A DNA stretch of 64,000 bases, taken from NCBI RefSeq assembly GCF_033100395.1, contig NZ_JAWLVJ010000002.1, positions 189,890-253,889 of the forward strand. The letters run 5' to 3'. The position numbers were made by a program, and so were the translations under genes. Under the pieces are notes generated by a model. That model did no database searches. It had not been told where the DNA came from and worked only from the letters and a program-made list of their open reading frames with translations. Below, piece after piece: positions 40,814 to 49,523 of this stretch (positions are counted from its first letter, which is position 1; each line of letters starts with the position of its first letter). This DNA comes from Terasakiella sp033100395 (lineage in GTDB: Bacteria; Pseudomonadota; Alphaproteobacteria; Rhodospirillales; Terasakiellaceae).

Positions 40814-42130
40814 TTATATCGGGAAGCTTAAGCGTGCGCGCAAACCTTTCTGGGGGGACACATCCAGTTTGATGTCCCCGCCATGGGTGCGCACCACATC
40901 CTGCACGATGGAAAGGCCCAGACCGACACCGCCAGTCTGGATATTGCGCGATTGATCCAGTCGATAAAATGGTTTGAAGACTTCTTCACGTTTATCTTCG
41001 GGAATACCCGGTCCGTCATCATCAACGGTCACTTCGATCATATCACTGCGTTGGCCGACTCTGACCGACACATGCTTGCCGTAGCGCCCAGCATTTTCAA
41101 TAATATTGGTTACTGCACGCCGAAAGGCATGGGGGCGGACCTGCAGATAAATCTGTCCCTCACAGTGATAGTCAATGGCGATGCCTTTGCGTTTCATGGC
41201 ATTGACGATGCTTTCGATCAGTTCTGACAGATTGGTTTCTTCTGTCTGTTCACCTCCTTCCCCACGGGCAAAGGCAAGGTAGCCTTCCAGCATATGTTCC
41301 ATCTCGGAAATATCATCGCTCAGGTCTTTGGTGTCGTCATTTTCCCCCATCAGGGCAAGCTGCAATTTCATGCGGGTGAGCGGTGTTCGTAAATCGTGAG
41401 AGACGCCTGCCAGCATGCGGGTGCGCTGTTCGATCTGACGTTCAATCCGTGCTTTCATTTTCAGGAATGCAGTGGCGGCCTGTCTAACTTCGCGTGCTCC
41501 TTCGGGCTTAAACCGTTCCACGTTTTGCCGCTTGCCAAACGCATCGGCTGCTACAGCCAGGCGACGGATGGGACGCACCTGATTGCGCATAAAGATGATG
41601 GCAACCCCAAACAGCAGAAGCGAACTGCCCACCATCCATAAAACGAATACATAAGTGGTCGAACTGAAAAGTCGCTTGCGAAGGGCGGTGACGGCCAGAA
41701 TCCCTTCTGTCATCTGGACTTCGATGGTCAAGGTTTTTTCATCTTCGGGGGCGATAATATGATAGGGCAGGCCGACCCGTTCATTCAGCGCCAATAAAAA
41801 AAATGGATCCGGGATGCTGCCCTGCACGACTTCTTTGGTGTTGGATAGAATCTCACCTGCGCGCAAATTTGCTTCCATATTGAAGCGATTGCGCGAGATT
41901 TGAAAGGCGCGCTCCAACCCTTCCGGGCTGGGGTTGTCGCGCACCAGGTCCACCATGGCGCCCACATCACCGGCCAGGCCACGGGCCAGATATTGACTGA
42001 CTTTATCCCAGTGGGCTTCGTAAAAGACAAAGGCGGAGATCACTTGCAGCAGCACAAGCGGCACCACCAGGATCATCAGGGACCGACCCAGCAGGCTGCG
42101 TGGCAGAAAGCTTTTTATAAATGCACCCAT
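40814..42130 (-). CDS. EnvZ-type sensor histidine kinase
   Basis: This 438-aa inner-membrane kinase has a transmembrane helix near residues 15-37 (LMILVVPLVLLQVISAFVFY), a ~115-residue periplasmic domain, a second helix (YVFVLWMVGSSLLLFGVAII), HAMP, and a HisKA domain with phospho-His in RMLAGVSHDLRTPLTRMKLQ. A HATPase domain follows (N box NIIENAGRYGK, G boxes DDGPGIP and GVGLGLS). The overall size and layout resemble EnvZ/AmpG-neighbour kinases of the osmosensing type. Its start overlaps the response regulator stop (TAATG), so the pair is translated together. The signal is unknown. Confidence 0.92.
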   Translation of the reverse strand: MGAFIKSFLPRSLLGRSLMILVVPLVLLQVISAFVFYEAHWDKVSQYLARGLAGDVGAMVDLVRDNPSPEGLERAFQISRNRFNMEANLRAGEILSNTKEVVQGSIPDPFFLLALNERVGLPYHIIAPEDEKTLTIEVQMTEGILAVTALRKRLFSSTTYVFVLWMVGSSLLLFGVAIIFMRNQVRPIRRLAVAADAFGKRQNVERFKPEGAREVRQAATAFLKMKARIERQIEQRTRMLAGVSHDLRTPLTRMKLQLALMGENDDTKDLSDDISEMEHMLEGYLAFARGEGGEQTEETNLSELIESIVNAMKRKGIAIDYHCEGQIYLQVRPHAFRRAVTNIIENAGRYGKHVSVRVGQRSDMIEVTVDDDGPGIPEDKREEVFKPFYRLDQSRNIQTGGVGLGLSIVQDVVRTHGGDIKLDVSPQKGLRARLSFPI

Positions 42131-42822
42131 TAATGCCCCGGCCTTAAGACATAGCCCTGACCGCGTACGGTTTGTAAGAAACGTGGCAGCTTGGGATCAG
42201 TTTCGATTTTACGGCGAAGGCGGGTCACCTGCACATCAATGGTGCGGTCATTGCCTTCAATCCCGGAAAGCTCTGCAAGCTTTTCCCGACTGAGGATATT
42301 GCCTGATTGCTGGGTCAGAATGACCAATAAGCTCGCTTCAGATGCCGTTAGATGGATGGGCTCGCCATTACGGGTCAGCGCGTGGCGGCTGATATCAAAG
42401 ATCAGATCGCCCAGGCGGATTTGTTCCTGATCGCTTTGCGTTTTTTCACGCACGACACGTTTTAAGATATTGTTGATGCGCAGCACCAGTTCGCGCGGCT
42501 CGAAAGGTTTGGTCAGGTAATCTTCCGCCCCGCATTCCAGCCCGTTGATTCGGTCCTCGCTTTCGCCCATGGCGGTCAGCATCAGGATGGGGGTGGCGTT
42601 GTCTTGTTTAAAGTCTTTAGCGAAATCCAGTCCGCTTTCGCCCGGCATCATCAAATCCAGAACGATCAGGTCGAATTCCAGCATGCTGAGTTTATTGCGC
42701 GCATCGGCGGCATCTTCAGCAATACTGACAATGAAACCGCTTTCGCTGAGAAATTTCTTCAGCAGGCGGCGCAGGCGCTCATCGTCATCGACGACAAGAA
42801 TATGGGTTTCTTCAGTGCTCAT
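42130..42822 (-). CDS. OmpR-family response regulator
   Basis: This 230-aa regulator has a receiver domain (VVDDDERLRRLLKKFL, phospho-Asp in FDLIVLDLMMPGESG, Lys in the LTAMG...YLTKPF region) and a winged-helix output domain (ILSREKLAELSGIEGNDRTI, DVQVTRLRRKIETDPKLPRF). It is the partner of the kinase encoded immediately downstream. A MarR-type regulator gene lies 33 bases upstream on the same strand, giving a MarR-OmpR-EnvZ order that is widespread in Rhodospirillales. Confidence 0.94.
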   Translation of the reverse strand: MSTEETHILVVDDDERLRRLLKKFLSESGFIVSIAEDAADARNKLSMLEFDLIVLDLMMPGESGLDFAKDFKQDNATPILMLTAMGESEDRINGLECGAEDYLTKPFEPRELVLRINNILKRVVREKTQSDQEQIRLGDLIFDISRHALTRNGEPIHLTASEASLLVILTQQSGNILSREKLAELSGIEGNDRTIDVQVTRLRRKIETDPKLPRFLQTVRGQGYVLRPGH

Positions 42823-42855
42823 GGACGACAGTATGCCATGGCTATGTGCGCTTGA

Positions 42856-43350
42856 CTATTCCTGAGGTGTCTCATTTATATGGGCAAAGCGATCTTTTTC
42901 ATCTGTAATGCCCATCAGCACTTTGCGAAAGCCTTCAACCGCGTCTGCACCTGCCATCCGGTAAGCTTCGGCAATGCGTCGACTTTGGTTTTTGGACAGC
43001 TCATGTTCCAGATTTTGACCTTTGGTGGTCAGATATAACAGACGTTGGCGGCGATCTGTCAGGCCGGTTCGTTGTTCCACAAACCCTTCGTCCACCAATT
43101 GGCCGAGTACACGCGACAGGCTTTGTTTGGTGATGGACAGGATATTCAACAGATCTTTGACCGACATGCCGGGGTCACGCCCGACAAAATAAATCACCCG
43201 GTGATGGGCGCGTCCGAAATTATAGGATTCTAGGATTTCGTCCGCTTCTGCCGTGAAATCACGATAGGCGAAGAAGAGAAGTTCCATTGCCTGGCGAAGT
43301 TCTTCTTCACGTAAAAATAGCGGATTTGCGCGTCTTTTTGTGTCTGCCAT
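42856..43350 (-). CDS. MarR-family transcriptional regulator
   Basis: This 164-aa protein has a MarR winged helix (HHRVIYFVGRDPGMSVKDLL, ILSITKQSLSRVLGQLVDEG, EQRTGLTDRRQRLLYLTTKG). Dimerisation helices flank it. It heads the leftward operon with the OmpR-type regulator and kinase and is divergent from ilvE, 125 bases away. AT-rich sequence in that gap (TTAAAATATACGTCAGTAATATTGACATATATG region) contains ATA/TAT-rich dyads that could be its own operator (inference). Confidence 0.92.
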   Translation of the reverse strand: MADTKRRANPLFLREEELRQAMELLFFAYRDFTAEADEILESYNFGRAHHRVIYFVGRDPGMSVKDLLNILSITKQSLSRVLGQLVDEGFVEQRTGLTDRRQRLLYLTTKGQNLEHELSKNQSRRIAEAYRMAGADAVEGFRKVLMGITDEKDRFAHINETPQE

Positions 43351-43474
43351 GATCTTAATTTAAAATATACGTCAGTAATATTGACATATATGCCTGATCT
43401 GGGTACAAGTAGCAACATCATTTATGCTGAAAGCAGTGTAAAAGAAACTAAGTTACATTTTGAAGAGAAAAAAC

Positions 43475-44377
43475 ATGTCTAATCTTTCGTTCGATGACCG
43501 TGACGGTACAATCTGGCACGATGGTGAAATGGTTCAGTGGCGTGAGTCCAAGGTCCATGTCCTGTCCCATGCGCTTCATTATGGCTCCTCAGTCTTTGAA
43601 GGTATTCGTGTCTATGGCGGAAATATCTTTAAACTGAGAGAACATAACGAACGACTGATTGAAAGTGCGAAGCTTCTCGGTTTTGAAATTCCTTACACAG
43701 TGGAAGAAGTCGATGCGGCGACGGAAAAGGTCGTGAAAGAAAACAACATTGTTGATGGCTATATCCGTCCTGTTGCCTGGCGCGGGTCTGAAATGATGGG
43801 GGTTTCTGCACAAAACAACACAATCCATCTGGCCATTGCTGCCTGGGAATGGCCGTCTTATTTTGACCCGGAAGCCCGCATGAAAGGCATTCGTCTGGAT
43901 AATGCGCTCTATCGCCGCCCGAACCCGGAAACAGCACCGAGCAAATCAAAGGCTGCAGGTTTATATATGATCTGTACCCTGTCTAAACATGCAGCCGAAG
44001 CTAATGGCTATCATGATGCATTGATGCTGGACTGGCGCGGTCAGGTGGCTGAGGCAACGGGAGCGAACGTCTTCTTTATTAATAAAGAGGGTGAAATCCA
44101 CACGCCGATCCCGGATTGTTTCCTGGATGGGATTACACGTCGCACGGTGATCGGTCTGGCAAAAGATCGCGGCTATAAGATCATTGAACGAGTGATCATG
44201 CCGGATGAACTGGGTGATTTTGAGGAATGTTTCCTGACAGGCACAGCTGCGGAAGTCACACCGGTGGCTGAAATTGGCGAGTTCACCTTTACGCCGGGGG
44301 ATATCTCACGCCAGCTTGTAGAAGATTATGACCGCACCGTTCGTGGCCAGGCACTGGAAGATACGTCAGCGGCTTAA
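43475..44377 (+). CDS. ilvE: Branched-chain amino acid aminotransferase
   Basis: This 300-aa class IV PLP aminotransferase moves the amino group between glutamate and the 2-oxoacids of leucine, isoleucine and valine. It starts MSNLSFDDRDGTIWHDGEMV and has the family blocks HVLSHALHYGSSVFEGIRVY, RPVAWRGSEMMGV, the lysine region APSKSKAAGLYMI, VAEATGANVFFINKEGEIHT, and LTGTAAEVTPV near the end. ATG 43475 is chosen. The frame can be extended to a TTG at 43460 but without support. A terminator follows the stop. Confidence 0.95.
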   Translation: MSNLSFDDRDGTIWHDGEMVQWRESKVHVLSHALHYGSSVFEGIRVYGGNIFKLREHNERLIESAKLLGFEIPYTVEEVDAATEKVVKENNIVDGYIRPVAWRGSEMMGVSAQNNTIHLAIAAWEWPSYFDPEARMKGIRLDNALYRRPNPETAPSKSKAAGLYMICTLSKHAAEANGYHDALMLDWRGQVAEATGANVFFINKEGEIHTPIPDCFLDGITRRTVIGLAKDRGYKIIERVIMPDELGDFEECFLTGTAAEVTPVAEIGEFTFTPGDISRQLVEDYDRTVRGQALEDTSAA

Positions 44378-44400
44378 CGCTGAATTTCAGATTTTATGAA

Positions 44401-44430
44401 AAGGGCCTTCCGGTTGGGAGGCCTTTTTTT
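44401..44430 (+). terminator. Terminator after ilvE
   Basis: The stem GGCCTTCC (44404-44411) pairs with GGGAGGCC (44416-44423, one G-T pair) around a 4-base loop, with flanking A/T pairs, and is followed by seven T. It lies 24 bases after the ilvE stop. Confidence 0.85.
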
Positions 44431-44436
44431 GCTGGG

Positions 44437-44685
44437 TCACTTACAATGATCAATGATTGTATAGCAGGCAGTCATGTTGCGTTTCCAGTCCGGGCAGGAA
44501 ATACTCTCACAGGCCTGACAGAGCTTGCGAATAATTCTTTCGGCCTCTGTGCGCGCTGCGACTTTAAAGAGAGGCTCAAAAGCGTCGGCTGTTTCGTTAA
44601 TACCGTAGACCGTCACGCCGCTATCTGGTTGTTCGGCATCCAGGTCTAAATGTGGCATGGAAATGCCCATTGGATTTGTTTTCAT
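44437..44685 (-). CDS. Small Cys-rich hypothetical protein
   Basis: This 82-aa protein is of unknown function. The C-terminal half contains five cysteines (KLCQACESISCPDWKRNMTA, then CYTIIDHCK), a spacing that could hold a metal or disulfides. There is no signal peptide. The N-terminal ~35 residues look flexible and acidic. It is an isolated leftward gene between the ilvE terminator and a strong hairpin at 44749-44782. Support rests on an uninterrupted frame and sensible spacing only. Confidence 0.55.
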   Translation of the reverse strand: MKTNPMGISMPHLDLDAEQPDSGVTVYGINETADAFEPLFKVAARTEAERIIRKLCQACESISCPDWKRNMTACYTIIDHCK

Positions 44686-44748
44686 GGTTTAGACCTCAAA
44701 GTTGTACGTGTGGTCAAATTTAACATGTAACAATTCCAAAAAAAAATG

Positions 44749-44782
44749 GGCAAAGGTAGTGTCAATTGATACTACCTTTGCC
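44749..44782. terminator. Long bidirectional terminator hairpin
   Basis: A perfect 12-base inverted repeat, GGCAAAGGTAGT (44749-44760) and ACTACCTTTGCC (44771-44782), extends through a central TCAATTGA palindrome to about 15 pairs. A-rich sequence lies on the left (AAAAAAAAA, 44738-44746) and T-rich on the right (TTTTTT). It most likely ends the leftward binding-protein transcript. Confidence 0.9.
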
Positions 44783-44815
44783 ATTTTTTAGAGACCTTTA
44801 AAAAAATAAGGTAAC

Positions 44816-45574
44816 TTACTTAACAGACGGTGATGTCAGGAATTCTTCTTTGTCCAGCGTCTTGGCGATCTTCTCCAGACGGGCCATGACATTTTCTGCA
44901 TCAGGATAGTCTTTATGGAGGATTAGATAGACGTTTGTCTGTTTCAGTGTGCTGTATGTAATGTCTTCAATCGGTTGCTGTTCCAGCACTTCAGCAGCCG
45001 GGAAGGCATAGTCGATGATGTAGTCAGCACGACCACTGTCAAACATAGAGAATGCTGCATGGTGGCTTGGCGCTGGATAATTATCGACAGCGTTTTTCTC
45101 ATCTTGAATATATTTCAGTGTTCCGGCATAGCTGTAGCCCCGGATGGTGATCACGCTTTTGCCGTTCAGGTCTTCACGTTTGGTAATCGGTGGCGTGTCT
45201 TTTTTATGGAAGACGCGGATTTCAACAAGGGCAACCGGGTCTTTACTGACGAGACAGCAGCCCTGGAGAATCGATTCTGCGTTTACCAGCATGGAGAATT
45301 TGGACGTTCCATCGCGCAGGTTGGCAAACATGCGTTTTGCCGGATAGTCCTGTGGGTGCCAGGGGATGCCAGCTTTCTCAAACAGGGGGCCTGCAAGCTT
45401 GACGAGCGGGTTCTTGAGTTTTCCTTCGGCGTCACGTTCTGTCGTCCAGACAGAAATGTCAGGGTAAGCATATTCGATTTCTTCTACAGCCTGGGCGGTC
45501 AGGCTGGATAATCCCAGATATAGTGACACAGTTAGTGCGATCGTAAGTGTTTTCCACAATTTGTTGGTCGTCAT
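44816..45574 (-). CDS. Periplasmic substrate-binding protein paired with a hybrid kinase
   Basis: This 252-aa protein has a signal peptide (TLTIALTVSLYLGLSSLTAQ, cleavage near AQA|VE). A family-3-like binding fold follows, with a first lobe around KLAGPLFEKAGIPWHPQDYP, a hinge segment GKSVITIRGYSYAGTLKYIQ and a second lobe with SGRADYIIDYAFPAAEVLEQ. It contains a vicinal Cys pair (GCCLV). There is no ABC transporter nearby. The gene starts 10 bases after the hybrid kinase stop, so it is probably a periplasmic ligand-binding partner of that kinase (inference). It resembles in layout the orphan binding protein at 7089-7853. Confidence 0.83.
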   Translation of the reverse strand: MTTNKLWKTLTIALTVSLYLGLSSLTAQAVEEIEYAYPDISVWTTERDAEGKLKNPLVKLAGPLFEKAGIPWHPQDYPAKRMFANLRDGTSKFSMLVNAESILQGCCLVSKDPVALVEIRVFHKKDTPPITKREDLNGKSVITIRGYSYAGTLKYIQDEKNAVDNYPAPSHHAAFSMFDSGRADYIIDYAFPAAEVLEQQPIEDITYSTLKQTNVYLILHKDYPDAENVMARLEKIAKTLDKEEFLTSPSVK

Positions 45575-45584
45575 TGTGTCCTCC

Positions 45585-47969
45585 TCAGTTTTTTACAATC
45601 ATGTTTATCACATGAATCAGCGTCGGAATATCAATCGGCTTTGTGAGGAAATTGTTAAACCCTTCTCGTTTACCGCGTTCTATGATCTCCGGCTGTACGT
45701 TGGCGCTGAGCGCAATAATGGGTATGTTTTCACATTCTTTGTGTCGGCGCAATTCTTTCAATGCCTCAAACCCATCCATCCCCGGTAGATTTAAGTCCAT
45801 AAGGATCATGTCAAGGTTTGACTTCAAGGCGAGTTCTATGCCGATTTCTGCGGTTTCTGCCTTGATAAGTTCGGCACCTTCAAACTTGTCAAAAATTTCA
45901 CTGACCAGCTGCATATTTTCAATGTTATCTTCCACATACAGCACACGACAGGGTTTCAGGCTGCTGGGAATTTGAATATGAGACTTGGTGTTGGCCGCTT
46001 TGGTCAGCTGTGCTTTCTCTGCAAGCAATTTGAATTCGACCCAGAAGGTGCTGCCTTCGCCTGGTGTGCTTTCCACGCCGATATGACCGGACATGAGTTC
46101 AACCAGTTTTTGTGTGATGGTCAGGCCAACGCCTGTGCCTTCCGTCGCGCTGCCTTCTGCTTCCAGTCGGTTAAAGGGCGTAAAGAGCATATCCAGATGT
46201 TCACTGGAAATGCCTGGGCCTTCGTCCTTGAAGGAAATGCGCAGCCAGCCATCATCAACTTCAGACAGGGAAACCAGAACTTTTCCCTCCTTGCGGTTAT
46301 ATTTAATCGCATTGGAACAGAGGTTCATTACAATCTGGCTAAAGCGGGTCAGGTCAGCAGAAATTTGTTGTTCGGCTTTGATATCGCCGTAGTCAGCAAC
46401 CAGTTGAATTTCATATTTACCTGCAAGCGCATCCAGCAGGTTCAGACTTTCCTGAACCACATGGACGGGTGAGATCGGCTCCATCGACAATTGGACTTTG
46501 CCTGCTTCCACCTTGGCGAGATCAAGGATTTCATTGATCAGGCGCAGCAGGTGGTTGCCCGCATTGAGGATCTGGTGAACATATTCAGTCTGATGTTCAT
46601 CCAGTGCTTTTTTCGGGTTCATCTCCAGCAATTGCGCAAAGCCTAGGATACCGTTCAGCGGCGTGCGCAACTCGTGACTCATGCTGGAAATAAATTCAGA
46701 TTTTGCCTTGTTGGCGACTTCGGCCAGACGTTTAGCCTCTTCCAGTTTTTCCTGATAGGCAATCTGCTGTGTAATATCACGTGCGGCACCGCGATAGCCT
46801 TTGAAATTCCCAACTTTGTCGTAGACCGGAACGCCGTTGAATTCGACGTAATAAGATCGGTTCTGCGGGGTTACCAGATGATAGTTGAAATCTTCAATGG
46901 GTAGCTTGTTTTCCAGCAATTCATCATGCATCACCCATTTTTCTTTATCTTCATCCGTTTCCAGATTGGCGGCGATTTCCAGACGCGATTTGCCAATCAC
47001 GTCTTCCTGCTTCATGCCGGTGACTTCATAGAAGCGACCTGAGACATAAGTGAACTTAAAGTCTGGCCCCATTTCCCAAAACCAGTCAGAGGCAGATTCA
47101 GCAATATCGCGCAGACGCTGTTCACTGTAGCGCAGGGAATCCTGCACATATTCACGTTCTACAATTTCCTGCTGCAGGTGCTGGGTGCGCTCATGAACGC
47201 GCAATTCCAGTTCCGCATTGATGGTCTGCACTTCTTCATAGGCATGTTGCAGGCTGCGGTTACTGTCCTGCAGGTCCTTCATCGTCTGGCGCAGTTTGTT
47301 TGCCATATGGTCAAAGCTATGTTGGACCAGATCGATTTCGTCTTCTTTGGGGTCTTGTGCATAGCGCTGGTTTTCATCAGCGGCGACAAGTTCAGTCGTC
47401 AGTTCTTCTACCTTGTTGGATAGGACAACAATGCGGCGGGCAATCAGACGATAGAAAATGGTGAACATGAACAGGGCAACGAAGAAAGTCTTCACCCCGT
47501 TACTGATTAATATGCCTGCGGCTTTAGAAAGAACCCGCTCATAAATCGCATCCAGACTGGCGACAACATGGAGCTGGCCGATCTCCATAATCTCACCGCG
47601 TTTATCATAGGTCAGGGGGTATTCACGGTTGATGACATTGTGGGAAACCTGGGCACCTTTTTCCCATTTGTTTTTCTGGTTTGTCGTGACGACGCTGGCA
47701 TATTCGATATTGCGCAAATTTTCCAGAGCTTCAAGGGACAGTTTGATCTGTTCCTCATCAAAGCTCCACACGCTTCCCGAGATTGTGGGGACATTGACGC
47801 TGACATTATTCAGCGTCTCATCCAGATCACTGCGTTGCTGCTGGTAATCAATGACAAGTTGTACGGCTGTGATGAAAAATGTGATCAGGGAACTGAAGGC
47901 GATAATCATCGTCATCAGCTTCTTGCCGATCCGGTTTCCTTTTTTCAAAAAGGAAGGTTTACCCCCCAT
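45585..47969 (-). CDS. PAS-containing hybrid histidine kinase
   Basis: This 794-aa membrane kinase has two N-terminal helices (LMTMIIAFSSLITFFITAVQ and KTFFVALFMFTIFYRLIARR) bracketing a ~120-residue periplasmic domain. A HAMP-like region, a coiled coil and one PAS/PAC domain follow (ASDWFWEMGPDFKFTYVSGR; GYRGAARDITQQ). Next come HisKA (phospho-His in FISSMSHELRTPLNGILGFA), HATPase and a C-terminal receiver (VEDNIENMQL, phospho-Asp in LDMILMDLNLPGMDG). No output protein is adjacent; the binding-protein gene follows in the same operon. The stand-alone Hpt protein at 1016-1363 is the kind of partner it would need. Confidence 0.92.
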   Translation of the reverse strand: MGGKPSFLKKGNRIGKKLMTMIIAFSSLITFFITAVQLVIDYQQQRSDLDETLNNVSVNVPTISGSVWSFDEEQIKLSLEALENLRNIEYASVVTTNQKNKWEKGAQVSHNVINREYPLTYDKRGEIMEIGQLHVVASLDAIYERVLSKAAGILISNGVKTFFVALFMFTIFYRLIARRIVVLSNKVEELTTELVAADENQRYAQDPKEDEIDLVQHSFDHMANKLRQTMKDLQDSNRSLQHAYEEVQTINAELELRVHERTQHLQQEIVEREYVQDSLRYSEQRLRDIAESASDWFWEMGPDFKFTYVSGRFYEVTGMKQEDVIGKSRLEIAANLETDEDKEKWVMHDELLENKLPIEDFNYHLVTPQNRSYYVEFNGVPVYDKVGNFKGYRGAARDITQQIAYQEKLEEAKRLAEVANKAKSEFISSMSHELRTPLNGILGFAQLLEMNPKKALDEHQTEYVHQILNAGNHLLRLINEILDLAKVEAGKVQLSMEPISPVHVVQESLNLLDALAGKYEIQLVADYGDIKAEQQISADLTRFSQIVMNLCSNAIKYNRKEGKVLVSLSEVDDGWLRISFKDEGPGISSEHLDMLFTPFNRLEAEGSATEGTGVGLTITQKLVELMSGHIGVESTPGEGSTFWVEFKLLAEKAQLTKAANTKSHIQIPSSLKPCRVLYVEDNIENMQLVSEIFDKFEGAELIKAETAEIGIELALKSNLDMILMDLNLPGMDGFEALKELRRHKECENIPIIALSANVQPEIIERGKREGFNNFLTKPIDIPTLIHVINMIVKN

Positions 47970-48098
47970 AGTCAGATTACCCGCCTGCCTAAATTAGTAA
48001 AAATCATTCACGTGAATGACAATGGTATCAAACTATTACAACAAAAGGGAAGCATTATCACGTCTTTAAATCTGTTCAATGCATGGAAGAATTGGAGA

Positions 48099-49328
48099 TT
48101 AACCTAATAAACCAACAATCCCCCCGGTTAGGGCGGTTGCAAGCGTTGCAGAAATGACAGATTTAAACCCTAAATCGATAATTTCGCGCCGTCTTTCCGG
48201 GACCATAACGCCCAATCCACCAATCATAATTCCGAGACTCGGCAGGCTTGCAAATCCACAGAGACCATATAGCATTATCAATGAGGTACGTTCAGTTAAA
48301 GGCATTTTAGCCATTTCCAGATAGGCGACAAATTCGGTCAACACCAGGCGGGTACCAAGAAGCTGTCCGGCCATGAAAGATTCATCCCAGGGAATACCCA
48401 TCAACCAGGCGATGGGGGTGAAGGCATACCCACTTATGGTCTGAATGGAAATTTCCTCGCCAAAGAAGGCTAAGGTCATGTTCGCAAGGTGAACTAAAGC
48501 AACCATAACGATTAGCATGGCAATGATGTTCAGGATGAGGGTAATGCCTTGTACGGTTGAATTGACTACTGCCTCCATGGCGGTGTCCGCTTCGGCCGGG
48601 GGCGTGACATTTTCAGCCTCTGTGTTTTCTTTGCCGTCATCCGGGACCATCATGCGTGCAATCATGATGGCGGCAGGGGCGCTGATCAGGGATGCAGTCA
48701 AGATATGCCCCAGTACATTATCAATAACTGGGCCGAGAATGGCAGCATAAAGCACCATGACGGTGCCAGCCACCGTGGCAAGCCCGCAGGTCATGACCAT
48801 AAACAGTTCAGAGCGGCTGAGTTTTAACAGATAAGGACGGATGAAGAGCGGGGCTTCGACCATGCCGACAAAGACGTTGGCTGCGGCACTGACGCCAACC
48901 GCACCGCCAATACCCAACGTGCGACGCAGAACCCAGGCGAAACCGCGTACGATGGCGGGCAGGATTTTCCAATAAAACATCAGGGCGGACAGTGCGCTCA
49001 TCACCAAAATCAGCGGCAGGCCGCGAAAGGCGAAAATCCAGGCCGCCCCTGGAAAGGGCTCGTCAAAGGGAAGGGGGCCACCGCCAATGAAACCAAAGAC
49101 AAGGGCAGTGCCTTTTTCCGTTGCTTCCTGTAATGCGAGAACGACAGAGTTCAGACCGACAAAAGCCGCCTGAAAGGGCGGGAATTTCAGCAAAAGAACC
49201 GCGATGACCAATTGCAAGGCAAGGCCTGCAACAGGTGCTTTCCATGAAATTTCTTTGCGGTTTTCACTCAAAGCCCAGGCGATAAAGGTCAGGGCGATCA
49301 GGCCAAGCAGGCTTTGCAGGAGGATCAT
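48099..49328 (-). CDS. nupC: Concentrative nucleoside transporter (NupC/CNT family)
   Basis: This 409-aa inner-membrane protein has about ten hydrophobic segments and the CNT family blocks: NIHC-like N-terminal helices, LILVMSALSALMFYWKILPA, GVSAAANVFVGMVEAPLFIR, MTCGLATVAGTVMVLYAAIL, ILTASLISAPAAIMIA, and FVAYLEMAKMPLTERTSLIM. It imports nucleosides using a proton or sodium gradient. The start codon lies only 2 bases after the stop of the 62-aa exported protein, so it may be transcribed with the repeat-protein/CsgG-like operon upstream. Confidence 0.95.
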   Translation of the reverse strand: MILLQSLLGLIALTFIAWALSENRKEISWKAPVAGLALQLVIAVLLLKFPPFQAAFVGLNSVVLALQEATEKGTALVFGFIGGGPLPFDEPFPGAAWIFAFRGLPLILVMSALSALMFYWKILPAIVRGFAWVLRRTLGIGGAVGVSAAANVFVGMVEAPLFIRPYLLKLSRSELFMVMTCGLATVAGTVMVLYAAILGPVIDNVLGHILTASLISAPAAIMIARMMVPDDGKENTEAENVTPPAEADTAMEAVVNSTVQGITLILNIIAMLIVMVALVHLANMTLAFFGEEISIQTISGYAFTPIAWLMGIPWDESFMAGQLLGTRLVLTEFVAYLEMAKMPLTERTSLIMLYGLCGFASLPSLGIMIGGLGVMVPERRREIIDLGFKSVISATLATALTGGIVGLLG

Positions 49329-49330
49329 GT

Positions 49331-49519
49331 TTACAGTGGATCTTTTACGGTTAAGGCATCAAAGGAAGGATCGATTTTTGCACAGCGCCCGGCTTCATCG
49401 CAAATGATTACTTTCTGGTACTGGCCTGTGGCAAATGACGGGGTTATGGTCATCTGAACCGCGATTGTGCATAGGGCAAGGGCAATGACCGTCAAAACGG
49501 CATTTTGATAAAATGTCAT
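49331..49519 (-). CDS. Small exported protein at the end of the repeat-fibre operon
   Basis: This 62-aa protein starts at ATG 49519 with AAGGA about 9 bases upstream, 4 bases after the stop of the 1178-aa gene. The longer frame to 49780 lies inside that gene and is rejected. An N-terminal hydrophobic segment (AVLTVIALALCTIAVQMTIT) ends in a possible signal cleavage site (SFA|TG). A short mature part with one Cys pair follows (IICDEAGRCAKIDPSFDALT). No family is recognised. Its tight spacing suggests it works with the CsgG-like/repeat system, or is a linker gene to nupC. Confidence 0.65.
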   Translation of the reverse strand: MTFYQNAVLTVIALALCTIAVQMTITPSFATGQYQKVIICDEAGRCAKIDPSFDALTVKDPL

Positions 49520-49523
49520 AGAC

